Shown here piece by piece: positions 28,847 through 37,140 of a DNA stretch of 64,000 nt. Source of the stretch: Rhodothermus marinus DSM 4252. Its GTDB lineage: Bacteria > Bacteroidota > Rhodothermia > Rhodothermales > Rhodothermaceae. Position 1 is the stretch's first letter. Each line of letters starts with the position of its first letter. The position numbers and the translations under genes were made by a program. The DNA lies in assembly GCF_000024845.1 (NCBI RefSeq), contig NC_013501.1, positions 1,716,874 to 1,780,873 on the forward strand. Direction: 5' to 3'. The notes under the pieces were generated by a model. The model saw nothing but the letters and a program-made list of their open reading frames with translations. It searched no databases and was not told where the DNA came from.

Positions 28847-28861
28847 AGTTGCCCGGCAACT
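28847..28861. promoter_or_regulatory. Palindrome within the candidate CBM48 promoter
   Basis: AGTTGCCCGGCAACT is a 7+1+7 perfect palindrome. On the minus strand it lies between a TTG (28874-28872) and a -7-like AACTTTTG (28850-28843), spacing about 21 nt. It is therefore well placed for a repressor. Confidence 0.45.
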
Positions 28862-28890
28862 GTTGAAAAAACAACCATCCCTGCCGCGAC

Positions 28891-28954
28891 AAGCGCTTTT
28901 CTAATGAAAAGCTAAAAAAGCAGCGCTTGCTTTGATTTTGAGAAAGCGCTTTCT
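28891..28954. repeat. Cluster of three AGCGCT-centred palindromes
   Basis: AGCGCT cores occur at 28892-28897, 28922-28927 and 28945-28950. The last lies in the perfect 14-bp palindrome AGAAAGCGCTTTCT (28941-28954), and the middle one is flanked by AAAGCA/TGCTTT. They resemble LacI/CcpA-type operators (cre-like). The middle element read on the minus strand also looks like a small terminator (AAAGCA-loop-TGCTTTTTT) for the gene ending at 28957. Confidence 0.45.
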
Positions 28955-28956
28955 AC

Positions 28957-30129
28957 TTACCTGCCCATCCCGGTAGCCTGCGCAAGGGGTGCTGTCGTGT
29001 GCAGGCGTCCACGGGCCTGTTCGAAGAAAGCGTCATCGCCCAGCAATTGCAACACCAGTCCCTGTTCGAGGCGCGTCTGGGCCAGGTGGTAGAGCACGGC
29101 CATGGGAACGGCGTCCATCAGCAGCACCGCCACGCGCACCCCGGGCCGATCGTGCCGCCGGGCATAGGCGGCCACGCTGACCAGCCCCGGAAACAGCCCG
29201 CTTTCGACGGCCAGCACCTTCAGGCTGGTCTGCAACGTGTCGGGTAGCGTACGCTCCAGATAGCCACGCATGGTGCGTCCCCAGGCCGAGCTGTCGGTCG
29301 CAATACGCCGAAGCAATGCGGCATAACCCTGCGCCGTACCACGGGGGTAGGTAGCCTGCGCCCGATCGCGCTGGTCCCACAGACTCAGGCCGGAGCCCTG
29401 CTGCTCCAGATGGGTTGCCAGCGCATCATGCAGACGTGCATCGCGCACGACGGCCTGCGTCAGTGCAAAGGGCTCGGTACGGCGACCCTCCAGCGCCGGC
29501 ATGGCATGCCAGCTCAGAAAAAGCCCCAGGAGCGGCCGCGGCGGTTCCAGCGTCGGCACACCGAATCGCTCCGGCAGCGTGGCCAGCGAAGCCTGCCCCA
29601 GACGCAGCAGCAGGTAGTCGTGCGCGGCCGGATCGTTGCCTTCCAGCAGGAGCTGCACGACCTGCCACAGGGGGAGTGTATCGCCGGTGTCCGGCAGCAG
29701 CGAGAGGGCATGCGTGTGCACCTGCGCGCCCAGCGATGGCAACACGTACCGGTCGAGCGCCTGGCGGGCGATCGGTTCGTCCGGGTCCAGCTCGCCCTGC
29801 GCCACCGCTTCGGCATAGCCGGCCAGCAGCAGCAGTCGGGGGAGTCCGGCCACCGGCCGCGCCACCTCCGGCTGGAAGTAGAGCCCGGAGTCCGGCGCCG
29901 TGACGTCAAAGACCACCAGCGAAGCCTGTGTCGGGTGATCCAGCAGATAGGCGAGCAGGTCCTGCGGACTGCGCAACGTTTCGGCCAGCGCGCGGCCCTC
30001 TCGCATGGCCCGCAGATTGTCCAGCATCACGCCAAAGGTGTCCCGATAGCGCAGGACGACGACCCCGATCGCCACTACCAGCAATCCGGTGGCGATCAGC
30101 AGATGGCGTTTCAGGTTGATCCCCGCCAT
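28957..30129 (-). CDS. Degenerate class A beta-lactamase-fold (serine hydrolase-like) membrane protein
   Basis: A 390-residue protein with one N-terminal membrane anchor (about 8-26) and an exported domain resembling class A beta-lactamase-like serine hydrolases. The overall order is preserved, but the three catalytic motifs are not. The SxxK position reads VAGLPRLL (93-100), the SDN-like position reads GND (164-166), and the KTG position reads ESG (309-311). It is thus probably not an acylating hydrolase. A binding or regulatory role in the periplasm is possible. The start is ATG 30129. The symporter terminator lies 42 nt upstream. Confidence 0.7.
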   Translation of the reverse strand: MAGINLKRHLLIATGLLVVAIGVVVLRYRDTFGVMLDNLRAMREGRALAETLRSPQDLLAYLLDHPTQASLVVFDVTAPDSGLYFQPEVARPVAGLPRLLLLAGYAEAVAQGELDPDEPIARQALDRYVLPSLGAQVHTHALSLLPDTGDTLPLWQVVQLLLEGNDPAAHDYLLLRLGQASLATLPERFGVPTLEPPRPLLGLFLSWHAMPALEGRRTEPFALTQAVVRDARLHDALATHLEQQGSGLSLWDQRDRAQATYPRGTAQGYAALLRRIATDSSAWGRTMRGYLERTLPDTLQTSLKVLAVESGLFPGLVSVAAYARRHDRPGVRVAVLLMDAVPMAVLYHLAQTRLEQGLVLQLLGDDAFFEQARGRLHTTAPLAQATGMGR

Positions 30130-30164
30130 AGTTGCAACCGCTCTGCGTTTTTTGCCCACAAAAT

Positions 30165-30200
30165 AAAAAAGGGCGGCGGCACCCGAAGGCACCGCCGCCC
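30165..30200 (-). terminator. Intrinsic terminator of the acetate symporter operon
   Basis: GGGCGGCGG (30171-30179) pairs with CCGCCGCCC (30192-30200). On the minus strand the stem is followed by a TTTTTT run (plus A-run 30165-30170). It lies just after the symporter stop. Confidence 0.85.
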
Positions 30201-30212
30201 CGGGGGTCCCGA

Positions 30213-31889
30213 TCAGGCCGATTCCAGCTCTTCGGCGCGCAGCACGCGCGGATAACGGATCTGCTCCACGAGCGTCTGCACTTCCTTCGGAGGCGGCGGC
30301 GTGCGGAGCGAGACCAGAATCGTCACGATGAAGTTCAAGATCATACCGATCGTGCCCACGCCCTGCGCGTTGATGCCCAGGAAGCTGCTCAGGATCGGCT
30401 CCTCGAGGCCGAGCACGCGGTCGGCCCGCATCAGCACGATCAGCGTAAACGTAAAGAGCAGACCGGTCAGCATGCCGGCGATGGCCCCTTCCTTGGTGCA
30501 CCGCTTCCAGAACACGCCCAGTACGATGACCGGGAAGAAGCTGGAGCAGGCCAGGCCGAAGGCAAAGGCCACCACCTCGGCCACGAAGCCCGGCGGGAAG
30601 ATGCCCAGCAACCCGGCGATGATCACACCAAGGAAAATCATCACGCGGGCCACCGTCAGCTTCACATGATCGGGGGCGCTCGGGTTGATGATCTGGCCGT
30701 AGATGTCGTGCGCCATGGCCGAGCCGATCACCAGCAGCAGGCCCGAGGCCGTCGATAGCGCTGCGGCCAGACCACCGGCCGCCACCAGCCCGACCACCCA
30801 GGCCGACAGGTTGGCGATCTCCGGCGTGGCCAGCACGATAATGTCGCGGTCGATCGTGCTGAGCAACGCAGCCGCCGTCATGCCCTCACTCCACTCGCCT
30901 GTGCGGATCAGACCGGTCTGCGCCCAGTTCTGGACCCAGCTCAGATCGAGCATGCCCGTCGGCCCCAGCTCGCTGAACGCATTCAGGATATAGTAGCGGG
31001 CGAACATGGCCACGGCCGGCGCCGTCAGGTACAGCAAGCCGATGAAGAACAGCGCCCAGAAGGCCGACCAGCGGGCATCCACCACGCGCCGCACCGTGTA
31101 GAAGCGCACGATCACGTGCGGCAGACCGGCCGTTCCGGTCATCAGGGCGAACGTCACGCAGAAGACGTTCAGCATGTCCCAGCTCCCCTTGAAGGGCTGG
31201 CTGTAGAAGTTGCCCAGCAGCTCGTACTGGAGCTGGTCCAGCCGCGGCAGCACTTTACCCAGCGCCAGCTGCGGCAGCGGAATGCCCGTCAGCGTGTAGG
31301 CAATGGCGAAGGCTGGGATCAGGTAGGCGATGATCAGCACGGTGTACTGGGCCACCTGCGTCCAGGTGATTCCCTTCATGCCGCCCAGCACGGCGTAGAG
31401 CGAGACGATCGCCATGCCGATGACCACGCCCCAAACGATGTCCACCTGCAGGAAGCGGCTGAAGACGACGCCCACGCCGCGCATCTGCCCGGCCACGTAA
31501 GTAAAGGAAACGAACAGGGCCGCGATAGCCGCCACCACCCGGGCCGTATTGGAGTAGTAGCGTTCGCCCACGAAGTCGGGCACCGTGAACTTCCCGAACT
31601 TACGCAGGAACGGCGCCAGCAGCACGGCCAGCAGCACGTAGCCGCCCGTCCAGCCCATCAGGTAGACGGCCCCGTCATAGCCCATGAAAGAAATCAGCCC
31701 CGCCATCGAGATGAAGCTGGCCGCACTCATCCAGTCGGCGGCCACGGCCGCGCCGTTGGCAACGCTCGGGATGCCCTGCCCGGCCACGTAGAAACCGGCC
31801 GTGTCCTTCACGCGACTCCAGATGGCGATACCGATGTAGACGGAAAACGTGATCGCCACCCAGAAGAAAGTCCAACCAATGATGCTCAT
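30213..31889 (-). CDS. Sodium:solute symporter (SSS family), ActP-like acetate permease
   Basis: A 558-residue SSS-family transporter with about 13 membrane helices. GFYVAGQGIPSVANGAAVAADWMSAASFISMAGL and GYVLLAVLLAPFLRKFGKFTVPDFVGERYY, seen in short pieces such as ADWMSAASF and TVPDFVGER, are the typical Na+/solute core. The DUF4212 small partner encoded 36 nt upstream marks the VC_2705-type subfamily. Together with acs upstream, acetate or another short carboxylate is the likely substrate. It is the last gene of porin - DUF4212 - symporter, and a GGAGG site precedes the ATG. Confidence 0.92.
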   Translation of the reverse strand: MSIIGWTFFWVAITFSVYIGIAIWSRVKDTAGFYVAGQGIPSVANGAAVAADWMSAASFISMAGLISFMGYDGAVYLMGWTGGYVLLAVLLAPFLRKFGKFTVPDFVGERYYSNTARVVAAIAALFVSFTYVAGQMRGVGVVFSRFLQVDIVWGVVIGMAIVSLYAVLGGMKGITWTQVAQYTVLIIAYLIPAFAIAYTLTGIPLPQLALGKVLPRLDQLQYELLGNFYSQPFKGSWDMLNVFCVTFALMTGTAGLPHVIVRFYTVRRVVDARWSAFWALFFIGLLYLTAPAVAMFARYYILNAFSELGPTGMLDLSWVQNWAQTGLIRTGEWSEGMTAAALLSTIDRDIIVLATPEIANLSAWVVGLVAAGGLAAALSTASGLLLVIGSAMAHDIYGQIINPSAPDHVKLTVARVMIFLGVIIAGLLGIFPPGFVAEVVAFAFGLACSSFFPVIVLGVFWKRCTKEGAIAGMLTGLLFTFTLIVLMRADRVLGLEEPILSSFLGINAQGVGTIGMILNFIVTILVSLRTPPPPKEVQTLVEQIRYPRVLRAEELESA

Positions 31890-31925
31890 GGCTCGTGCCT
31901 CCAGATTGGTTCAACGGGAGCCTCC

Positions 31926-32216
31926 TCAGTGCGCCTGCGAGGGGGGTGCCGTCGTGCCGGCGTCTTCCTCGACACCGGCCGCCCGGTCCAGCTTACCCAT
32001 CATGATGGCGTAAGCCAGAATCAGCAGGATGAAGATCATAATGCTGCCCTGCTGGGCCATCCAGAACCCCATCGGGACGCCGGCGATCTTCAGCGTGTTG
32101 AGCGGTTCGACCAGAAAAATGCTCAGCACGTACCCGACGATGAACCAGATGACCAGCAGCCAGGCGGTACGCTTGCGCACTTCCCGCCAGTACGTTTTGC
32201 GGTCCATTTGCGCCAT
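31926..32216 (-). CDS. DUF4212 small membrane subunit of the SSS symporter
   Basis: A 96-residue protein with two membrane helices (TAWLLVIWFIVGYVLSIFLV and a second one about 25 residues on). It matches the DUF4212 family, which is encoded directly before VC_2705-type sodium/solute symporters and is presumed to be a partner subunit. The start MAQMDRKTYWREVRK at ATG 32216 has GGAGG 6 nt upstream; an in-frame GTG at 32228 overlaps that site and is unlikely. The acidic tail (about 78-96) is variable. Confidence 0.88.
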   Translation of the reverse strand: MAQMDRKTYWREVRKRTAWLLVIWFIVGYVLSIFLVEPLNTLKIAGVPMGFWMAQQGSIMIFILLILAYAIMMGKLDRAAGVEEDAGTTAPPSQAH

Positions 32217-32237
32217 GGCTTCCTCCACAGATGGTTG

Positions 32238-33467
32238 TTAGAAAAACAGAAACACGGTGAAATTCCCCCGGACGTTGGTGGCCGCTTCCGTGTCGCCGAT
32301 CGGCTTGTAGCGGTCGTCGAAGCGGCTGGCATAGGCCGCCGAGGTCACTTCCAGTTCGAAGGCGAAGCGGACCGGTCCGTGGTTCAGGTTCAGGCGCGGC
32401 GCCAGCCGCCAGAGCTGCTTGATGTTCGGCGCGCGGGCGGCCGTGGCCACGACCGGCCCGTCCAGGTCGCCGCTGGCCCCCTGGTTGACCAGATAGCCCA
32501 CAAACAGACCGGGAGCCACGCGCCCCGCGCCGTCGATGTCTACCCAGCCGGAAAGCAGTTGCAGCGGCTTAAAGGCCCCGGCGTAGTAGTCCCCCTGGCG
32601 ATCGGCGCTGGGCGCATAGACGTAGCCGCCCGTCATCAGGTGATCGGTCAGATCCCCACCGTAGGTGACCTTACCCCGCAGCGTCGCGCCCTTGCCGGCC
32701 AGCGTGAAGTAGCCCTGCACGGCCCAGGCAAAGAAACGGTCGCCCGTGGCCACCGGTCGCAGCGACTTCAGGTAGGCCCCGGCCCCTACCACGCTACCGC
32801 CCTGGCTGAAGAGCTGCAGATGCGTGTGCAGCGCCGGAAGCGCCGAAAGTTGTTGTTGCTTGATCCCCGAAACACCGTTGAAGCTGATGTCCTGAAAGGC
32901 GTCGCGCTGCCAGGCCAGCGCTCCGATGAAACGGACGCCCTGGCCTTTGAGTGTGGCGCGAATCTGCGGCTGGCGGGCAAACGGCTGGAACGGCGCACCG
33001 GTCGTCGTCGCTACCGTGCGCGGAAAAGCCGCCAGGGTAAACAGCGGCGACCACTCCTGACCGAAGAGCAATTCGGCCTGATCCCAGGCCAGCCGCACAA
33101 AAGCGCGCCGCAGGCGGAAGGTACTCTCCAGTCCGTTTTGAGGCCCGAAGAAGTCCGATTCAAAATACCCTGTCACCTGCGCCCCGAGGGCCTCCGGCAG
33201 GTCGCCGATCGTCAGGCTCAGCCGCGAGAAGAACACAAACGCCCCGAGGTTATCCGTCTCCGTGGCTTCAGATTTGGGCAGCGGGAACAGGTGAAATTCC
33301 CCGTCGCGAGCAGCGGCAACCTGGCGCGTGTCGTACAGGTACTCCGCTTTGATGAAGCCGCCGACTTTGAACGACTGGGCCCAGAGCGTCAGCGGCGTGG
33401 CCAGGAAGAGCAGCAGCAGGCCGAAACCCCGGCCCATACCCGGCGTACGACGTAACGTGTGCTTCAT
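32238..33467 (-). CDS. Outer-membrane porin, DcaP-like
   Basis: A 409-residue exported beta-barrel protein. After a signal peptide (LTLWAQ), SFKVGGFIKAEYLYDTRQ and the alternating hydrophobic strands through the C-terminal FTVFLFF indicate a porin of the DcaP/trimeric outer-membrane type, with DNLGAFVFFSRLSLTIG and LRRAFVRLAW as early strands. It is the first gene of the porin - DUF4212 - symporter operon, so it probably lets small carboxylates such as acetate cross the outer membrane. A consensus AAGGAGGTGA ribosome-binding site precedes the ATG. Confidence 0.82.
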   Translation of the reverse strand: MKHTLRRTPGMGRGFGLLLLFLATPLTLWAQSFKVGGFIKAEYLYDTRQVAAARDGEFHLFPLPKSEATETDNLGAFVFFSRLSLTIGDLPEALGAQVTGYFESDFFGPQNGLESTFRLRRAFVRLAWDQAELLFGQEWSPLFTLAAFPRTVATTTGAPFQPFARQPQIRATLKGQGVRFIGALAWQRDAFQDISFNGVSGIKQQQLSALPALHTHLQLFSQGGSVVGAGAYLKSLRPVATGDRFFAWAVQGYFTLAGKGATLRGKVTYGGDLTDHLMTGGYVYAPSADRQGDYYAGAFKPLQLLSGWVDIDGAGRVAPGLFVGYLVNQGASGDLDGPVVATAARAPNIKQLWRLAPRLNLNHGPVRFAFELEVTSAAYASRFDDRYKPIGDTEAATNVRGNFTVFLFF

Positions 33468-33494
33468 GAGTCACCTCCTTGGTTTGGTTCGTCC

Positions 33495-33584
33495 GGGGAG
33501 GGACTCCTTTTCCAGAAAACACGGCGCTCCGCAGGTGGCCGCCCCCCTCCCCCACAGGGCGGCCACCCGGATGCGGAGACCGTG
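33495..33584 (-). promoter_or_regulatory. Strong structured RNA element upstream of the porin gene
   Basis: On the minus strand a long hairpin forms from three helices: 5 bp (33520-33524 with 33580-33584), 7 bp (33527-33533 with 33572-33578) and a perfect 11-bp top stem (33534-33544 with 33557-33567). TTTTCT follows, so it looks like an intrinsic terminator or attenuator. The loop (CCCTCCCC on the plus strand, 33545-33552) is exactly complementary to GGGGAGGG (33495-33502), just before the porin ribosome-binding site, so a pseudoknot is possible. Confidence 0.6.
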
Positions 33585-33594
33585 CACCCACCAG

Positions 33595-33639
33595 ACGGCG
33601 CCCGGTTCGATGGTTGGCGGCCTCGCAACCGGGCGCCGT
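33595..33639. terminator. 13-bp hairpin just after acs
   Basis: ACGGCGCCCGGTT (33595-33607) and AACCGGGCGCCGT (33627-33639) are perfect complements with a 19-nt loop. On the minus strand no T-run follows. On the plus strand TTTG follows, but no rightward gene is known there. It may cooperate with the following structured element to end or attenuate the acs transcript. Confidence 0.6.
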
Positions 33640-33652
33640 TTTGTGTGCGGTG

Positions 33653-35638
33653 TCAGCGGTTGAGTCGATTCTGCACCAGCTCTTCGACGACCGACGGATC
33701 GGCCAGCGTCGAAATATCCCCCAGGTCCTGATATTCGTTGGCCGCAATCTTGCGCAGAATGCGGCGCATGATCTTGCCGGAACGCGTCTTGGGCAAAGCC
33801 GGCGTAAACTGGAGCAGATCGATCGTGAAGATCGGCCCCAGCAAGTTCCGCACGTGCTGGATCAATTCCTTGCGGAGTTCGTCGCTGGGCTCGAAGCCCG
33901 CCTTCAGCGTCACGAAGGCGTAGATGCCCTGCCCTTTGATTTCGTGCGGATAGCCCACCACGGCCGCCTCTGCCACCGCCTCATGCTGCACCAGCGCGCT
34001 TTCGATTTCGGCCGTGCCCAGACGGTGACCGGAGACGTTGATCACGTCGTCGACGCGTCCCACGATCCAGTAGTAGCCGTCCTCGTCCCGACGTGCGCCG
34101 TCTCCCGTGAAGTACTTGCCCGGGAAGCGGGTGAAGTAGGTCTCCACGAAGCGATCATGGGCCCTGTAGACCGTGCGCATCTGGCCGGGCCACGAATCGA
34201 GAATGACCAGCATGCCGTCGGCCGGCCCTTCCAGGATGTTCCCGTCGTTGTCCACGATGGCCGGCTGGATACCGAAGAACGGCAGCGTGGCCGAGCCCGG
34301 CTTGAGCGGCGTGGCGCCCGGCAGCGGCGTAATCATGATGCCGCCCGTTTCGGTCTGCCACCAGGTGTCCACGATCGGGCAGCGTTCTTCGCCCACCACC
34401 CGGTAGTACCAGAGCCAGGCTTCCGGGTTGATCGGCTCCCCGACCGTGCCCAGCAGCCGGAGCGACTTCCGGCTCGTCTTCTTCACCCACTCGTCGCCTT
34501 CGCGCATCAACGCCCGGATGGCCGTAGGTGAGGTGTACAGGATGTTCACCTGGTATTTGTCGACCACCTGCCAGATACGCGACGGATCCGGGTAGTTCGG
34601 CGTGCCCTCGAAAAGCACCTCGGTCACGCCGTTGGCCAGCGGCCCGTAGACGATGTAGCTGTGGCCTGTCACCCAGCCGATGTCGGCCGCGCACCAGTAG
34701 ACGTCGCCGTCGTGATAGTCGAAGACGAGCTGGTGCGTGAGCGAGGTGTAGACCAGATAGCCGCCGGTCGTATGCACCACGCCCTTGGGCTTGCCTGTCG
34801 AACCCGAGGTGTAGAGGAAGAAGAGCGGATCTTCGGCATCCATCACCTCGGGCGGGCACTCGGCCGAAACGGTCTGGATTTCCTCATGATACCAGCGGTC
34901 GCGGCCTTCCACCCACGGGATGTCGCCGCCCGTGCGACGCACGACCAGCACGGTCTTCACGTCCGGGCAACGTTCGAGCGCCTTATCGGCATTCCGCTTG
35001 AGCGGCACGCGACGCCCGGCCCGGAGCCCCTCGTCGGCCGTGATCAGGTAGGTCGCCTCGCCGTCCAGAATACGATCGGCCAGCGAGTCGGGCGAAAAGC
35101 CCGCAAAGACCACCGAGTGGATCGCCCCGATCCGGGCGCAGGCCAGCATGGCGTAGATGGCTTCCGGGATCATGGGCAGGTAGATCGTCACCCGGTCGCC
35201 TTTCTTCACGCCGTGCTTTTTGAGCACATTGGCCAGCCGGCAGACTTCTTCGTAGAGCTGGCGGTAGGTGATCGCCTTGCTCTCTTCGTTCGGATCGTCC
35301 GGCTCCCAGTAGAAGGCCACCTGATCGGCCCGCTTTTCCAGATGACGGTCGATGCAGTTGTAGGCCGCGTTCAGTTTGCCGCCCTCGAACCAGCGGATAT
35401 AGAGATTCGAGGGGTCGTACGACGTGTTTTTAACCGTATGGAACGGCTCGAACCAGGTGATGCGCTGGGCCTGCTCGCGCCAGAAGCCTTCCGGATCTTT
35501 GATGGAGCGCTCGTAGAGCTCACGATATTGCTCCATCGAGCTAATGAAAGCCCTTTTGCGAAACGCTTCCGGAGGATCGAAGACCAGTCCGCGTCCCGAG
35601 AAGGCCGCCGTTTCTCTGATCGTTTCCTGAACACCCAT
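33653..35638 (-). CDS. acs: Acetyl-CoA synthetase (acetate--CoA ligase)
   Basis: A 661-residue AMP-forming acetyl-CoA synthetase, converting acetate, ATP and CoA to acetyl-CoA. Motifs: [50 protein letters not shown] (given here by its core [10 protein letters not shown]), [31 protein letters not shown] and, at the C terminus, [14 protein letters not shown] with the acylation-controlled lysine. Length is standard. GAGGAG precedes the ATG, and an AT-rich gap lies upstream. It is flanked by uptake genes on one side and the SSS-kinase signalling operon on the other. Confidence 0.97.
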   Translation of the reverse strand: MGVQETIRETAAFSGRGLVFDPPEAFRKRAFISSMEQYRELYERSIKDPEGFWREQAQRITWFEPFHTVKNTSYDPSNLYIRWFEGGKLNAAYNCIDRHLEKRADQVAFYWEPDDPNEESKAITYRQLYEEVCRLANVLKKHGVKKGDRVTIYLPMIPEAIYAMLACARIGAIHSVVFAGFSPDSLADRILDGEATYLITADEGLRAGRRVPLKRNADKALERCPDVKTVLVVRRTGGDIPWVEGRDRWYHEEIQTVSAECPPEVMDAEDPLFFLYTSGSTGKPKGVVHTTGGYLVYTSLTHQLVFDYHDGDVYWCAADIGWVTGHSYIVYGPLANGVTEVLFEGTPNYPDPSRIWQVVDKYQVNILYTSPTAIRALMREGDEWVKKTSRKSLRLLGTVGEPINPEAWLWYYRVVGEERCPIVDTWWQTETGGIMITPLPGATPLKPGSATLPFFGIQPAIVDNDGNILEGPADGMLVILDSWPGQMRTVYRAHDRFVETYFTRFPGKYFTGDGARRDEDGYYWIVGRVDDVINVSGHRLGTAEIESALVQHEAVAEAAVVGYPHEIKGQGIYAFVTLKAGFEPSDELRKELIQHVRNLLGPIFTIDLLQFTPALPKTRSGKIMRRILRKIAANEYQDLGDISTLADPSVVEELVQNRLNR

Positions 35639-35794
35639 GGCTCCTCTTTATTTATTCCTGTTTAAGAATAAGTTGATTCTCTGGCTTTCCGCTCCGCTTT
35701 TTTTACCTGTGAAAGATCTGTTTAATGTTATAAAAAATTTTCGCAAGAGATGCAAGAGGGGATTACAATATTCCTACACAGGAATATCTTTCTC
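35639..35794 (-). promoter_or_regulatory. AT-rich gap, probable acs promoter region
   Basis: This 156-bp gap is conspicuously AT-rich in a GC-rich window and lies upstream of acs. It contains the inverted repeat ATATTCCT-ACAC-AGGAATAT (35768-35787), which on the minus strand follows the pseudo-kinase stop and could be a weak terminator or a regulator site. I see no clear -33/-7 pair or sigma-54 site. Confidence 0.45.
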
Positions 35795-36739
35795 TTAGGA
35801 AAAGATTGGCAGTACCAGACGCAAGCGAGCACCCCGGGCGTCGCGCTGCACCCAGAGATCGGCTTCGTGCCAGGCCAGCACTTCCGAAAGCGTCAGCGAC
35901 AGCCCCTGTTCGTCCAGTGTCAGCGTCTGCGTCAGCCAGCGCTGCAGGCGCTCCGGAGGCAGTCCCCGCCCCTGCCAGCACAGGTCAATCCAGAGCAATC
36001 TTTCGTCGCTTTCGGCCCGTAGCACCCATTCTTTGCCCCGGGGCAACACCTGGCGGAGCTGTCGTCCCAGTAGCTCCCAGAGCCGGAACCAGAGCCGCCG
36101 ATCTGCCTGCACGATACCGGGCGGACACGCGGCCGCTATCCGCACGCGCCGGGCGTCCTGCTGCAGCGCCGAGGCCATCAGTTGCAGCAACGCGGCGGCC
36201 GGCATACGCTCCAACGGCCAGTGAGCCTGCAGGTACCGGGTGTAGGCCGAAACCGTTTGCTCCAGCAGCCGGGCCAGCGCTTCCGTCTGCTCCCGGATGA
36301 TGTGCTGAAACTGCGCCGCCAGGTCTGGCGCCATATCGGGATAAGAGGCGAGCGTCTCGATCGCGGCCCGGATGTTGGCGACCGGCCGCCGCAGCCCCTC
36401 CAGCAACTGCCGCAACAGCAGCGGCTGCCAGTCGTCGGATCGGGTGGAAGCCGAACGAACCTGCAGTACGAACTCCTCCCCGCCGGCCAGCGGCCAGGCC
36501 TGCACCGACAGCAGTCGGCCCTCCGGGCTGCGCACATGGCCGGTGGTTTCCGGCGGCCAGGGCAATCCGGGCAAAACGGCCGGCAATCTGGCTTCGGTCC
36601 CTTCGTCGGCGGGCAGCGTCAGCCACTTCCGGGCCCGCCGATTGGCCCACAGTACACGTCCCGCCGCATCGCAGAGGATCACTCCATCCGGCAGCGCCTC
36701 CAGTGCGGCCGCCAGTTTGCTTGCGTTCGGCGTCTTCAA
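35795..36739 (-). CDS. PAS-containing degenerate histidine kinase (pseudo-kinase)
   Basis: A 314-residue soluble protein with a PAS domain (about 8-95), a DHp-like helical region (about 105-175) and an ATPase-like region (about 180-312). In the SSS-kinase encoded two genes upstream, the DHp motif is HELRTPL; here the matching segment is EGLRRPV, so the phospho-accepting histidine is replaced by E114. The N-box asparagine is replaced (ELLGRQ around 222), and the G1/G2 glycine motifs are lost. It is unlikely to be an active kinase. Start is TTG 36739, overlapping the response-regulator stop as TTGA. It is the last gene of the operon. Confidence 0.7.
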   Translation of the reverse strand: MKTPNASKLAAALEALPDGVILCDAAGRVLWANRRARKWLTLPADEGTEARLPAVLPGLPWPPETTGHVRSPEGRLLSVQAWPLAGGEEFVLQVRSASTRSDDWQPLLLRQLLEGLRRPVANIRAAIETLASYPDMAPDLAAQFQHIIREQTEALARLLEQTVSAYTRYLQAHWPLERMPAAALLQLMASALQQDARRVRIAAACPPGIVQADRRLWFRLWELLGRQLRQVLPRGKEWVLRAESDERLLWIDLCWQGRGLPPERLQRWLTQTLTLDEQGLSLTLSEVLAWHEADLWVQRDARGARLRLVLPIFS

Positions 36740-37134
36740 GGCTGCTCCGCTTCTCCAGACCGGTTCAGCAGGGTGCGCACGGTCTCCATCACTTCGCGAA
36801 TGGCAAACGGCTTGACGATGTAGGCGTCGGCCCCGACGGCTCGACCTTTTTCCAGGTCGGTCTCCCGCCCGCGCGCCGTCACCAGCACTACCTTGATGGC
36901 CTGTCCGTCCGGACCCGCTTTGAGCTGCCGGCACACCTCAAACCCGCTCATTCCCGGCAGCATGACGTCGAGCAAGACCAGGTCGGGCGGCACATTCCGG
37001 CAGGCCTCCAGCGCCGCCTCGCCGTCTTCCACGACGTGCACCTGATAGCCTTCCTGCTCCATCAGAAAGCGCAGCGACAGCGCGATGCTGGGTTCGTCTT
37101 CGACAATCAATATGCGGGGGGTCTGGCCGGTCAT
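36736..37134 (-). CDS. Receiver-only response regulator
   Basis: A 132-residue CheY-like receiver without an output domain. The acidic pair is in IVEDEPS, the phospho-acceptor aspartate in LVLLDVMLPGMSG, the conserved threonine in VTARG and the lysine in IVKPF. The gene starts 6 nt after the stop of the SSS-kinase, with a GGAG site. It is the natural partner of that kinase. Because it has no DNA-binding domain, its output must go through another protein, such as the pseudo-kinase coupled to it by a 4-nt overlap or the ArsR regulator at the operon head. Confidence 0.93.
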   Translation of the reverse strand: MTGQTPRILIVEDEPSIALSLRFLMEQEGYQVHVVEDGEAALEACRNVPPDLVLLDVMLPGMSGFEVCRQLKAGPDGQAIKVVLVTARGRETDLEKGRAVGADAYIVKPFAIREVMETVRTLLNRSGEAEQP

Positions 37135-37140
37135 CGCTCC

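Noticed and set aside
31116-33455. A 779-codon plus-strand frame opposite the symporter, DUF4212 and porin genes
   Set aside because: It crosses three well-supported genes and their gaps and shows no motif or start site.
33520-33643. A possible small RNA on the plus strand ending at the hairpin and TTTG at 33595-33643
   Set aside because: The hairpin with T-run is terminator-like in that direction, but no promoter is visible before it, and the same region is better explained as a leader or terminator on the minus strand.
35639-35794. A sigma-54 promoter before acs, as in some acetate regulons
   Set aside because: No GG-N10-GC pattern of the -24/-12 type is visible in the gap.
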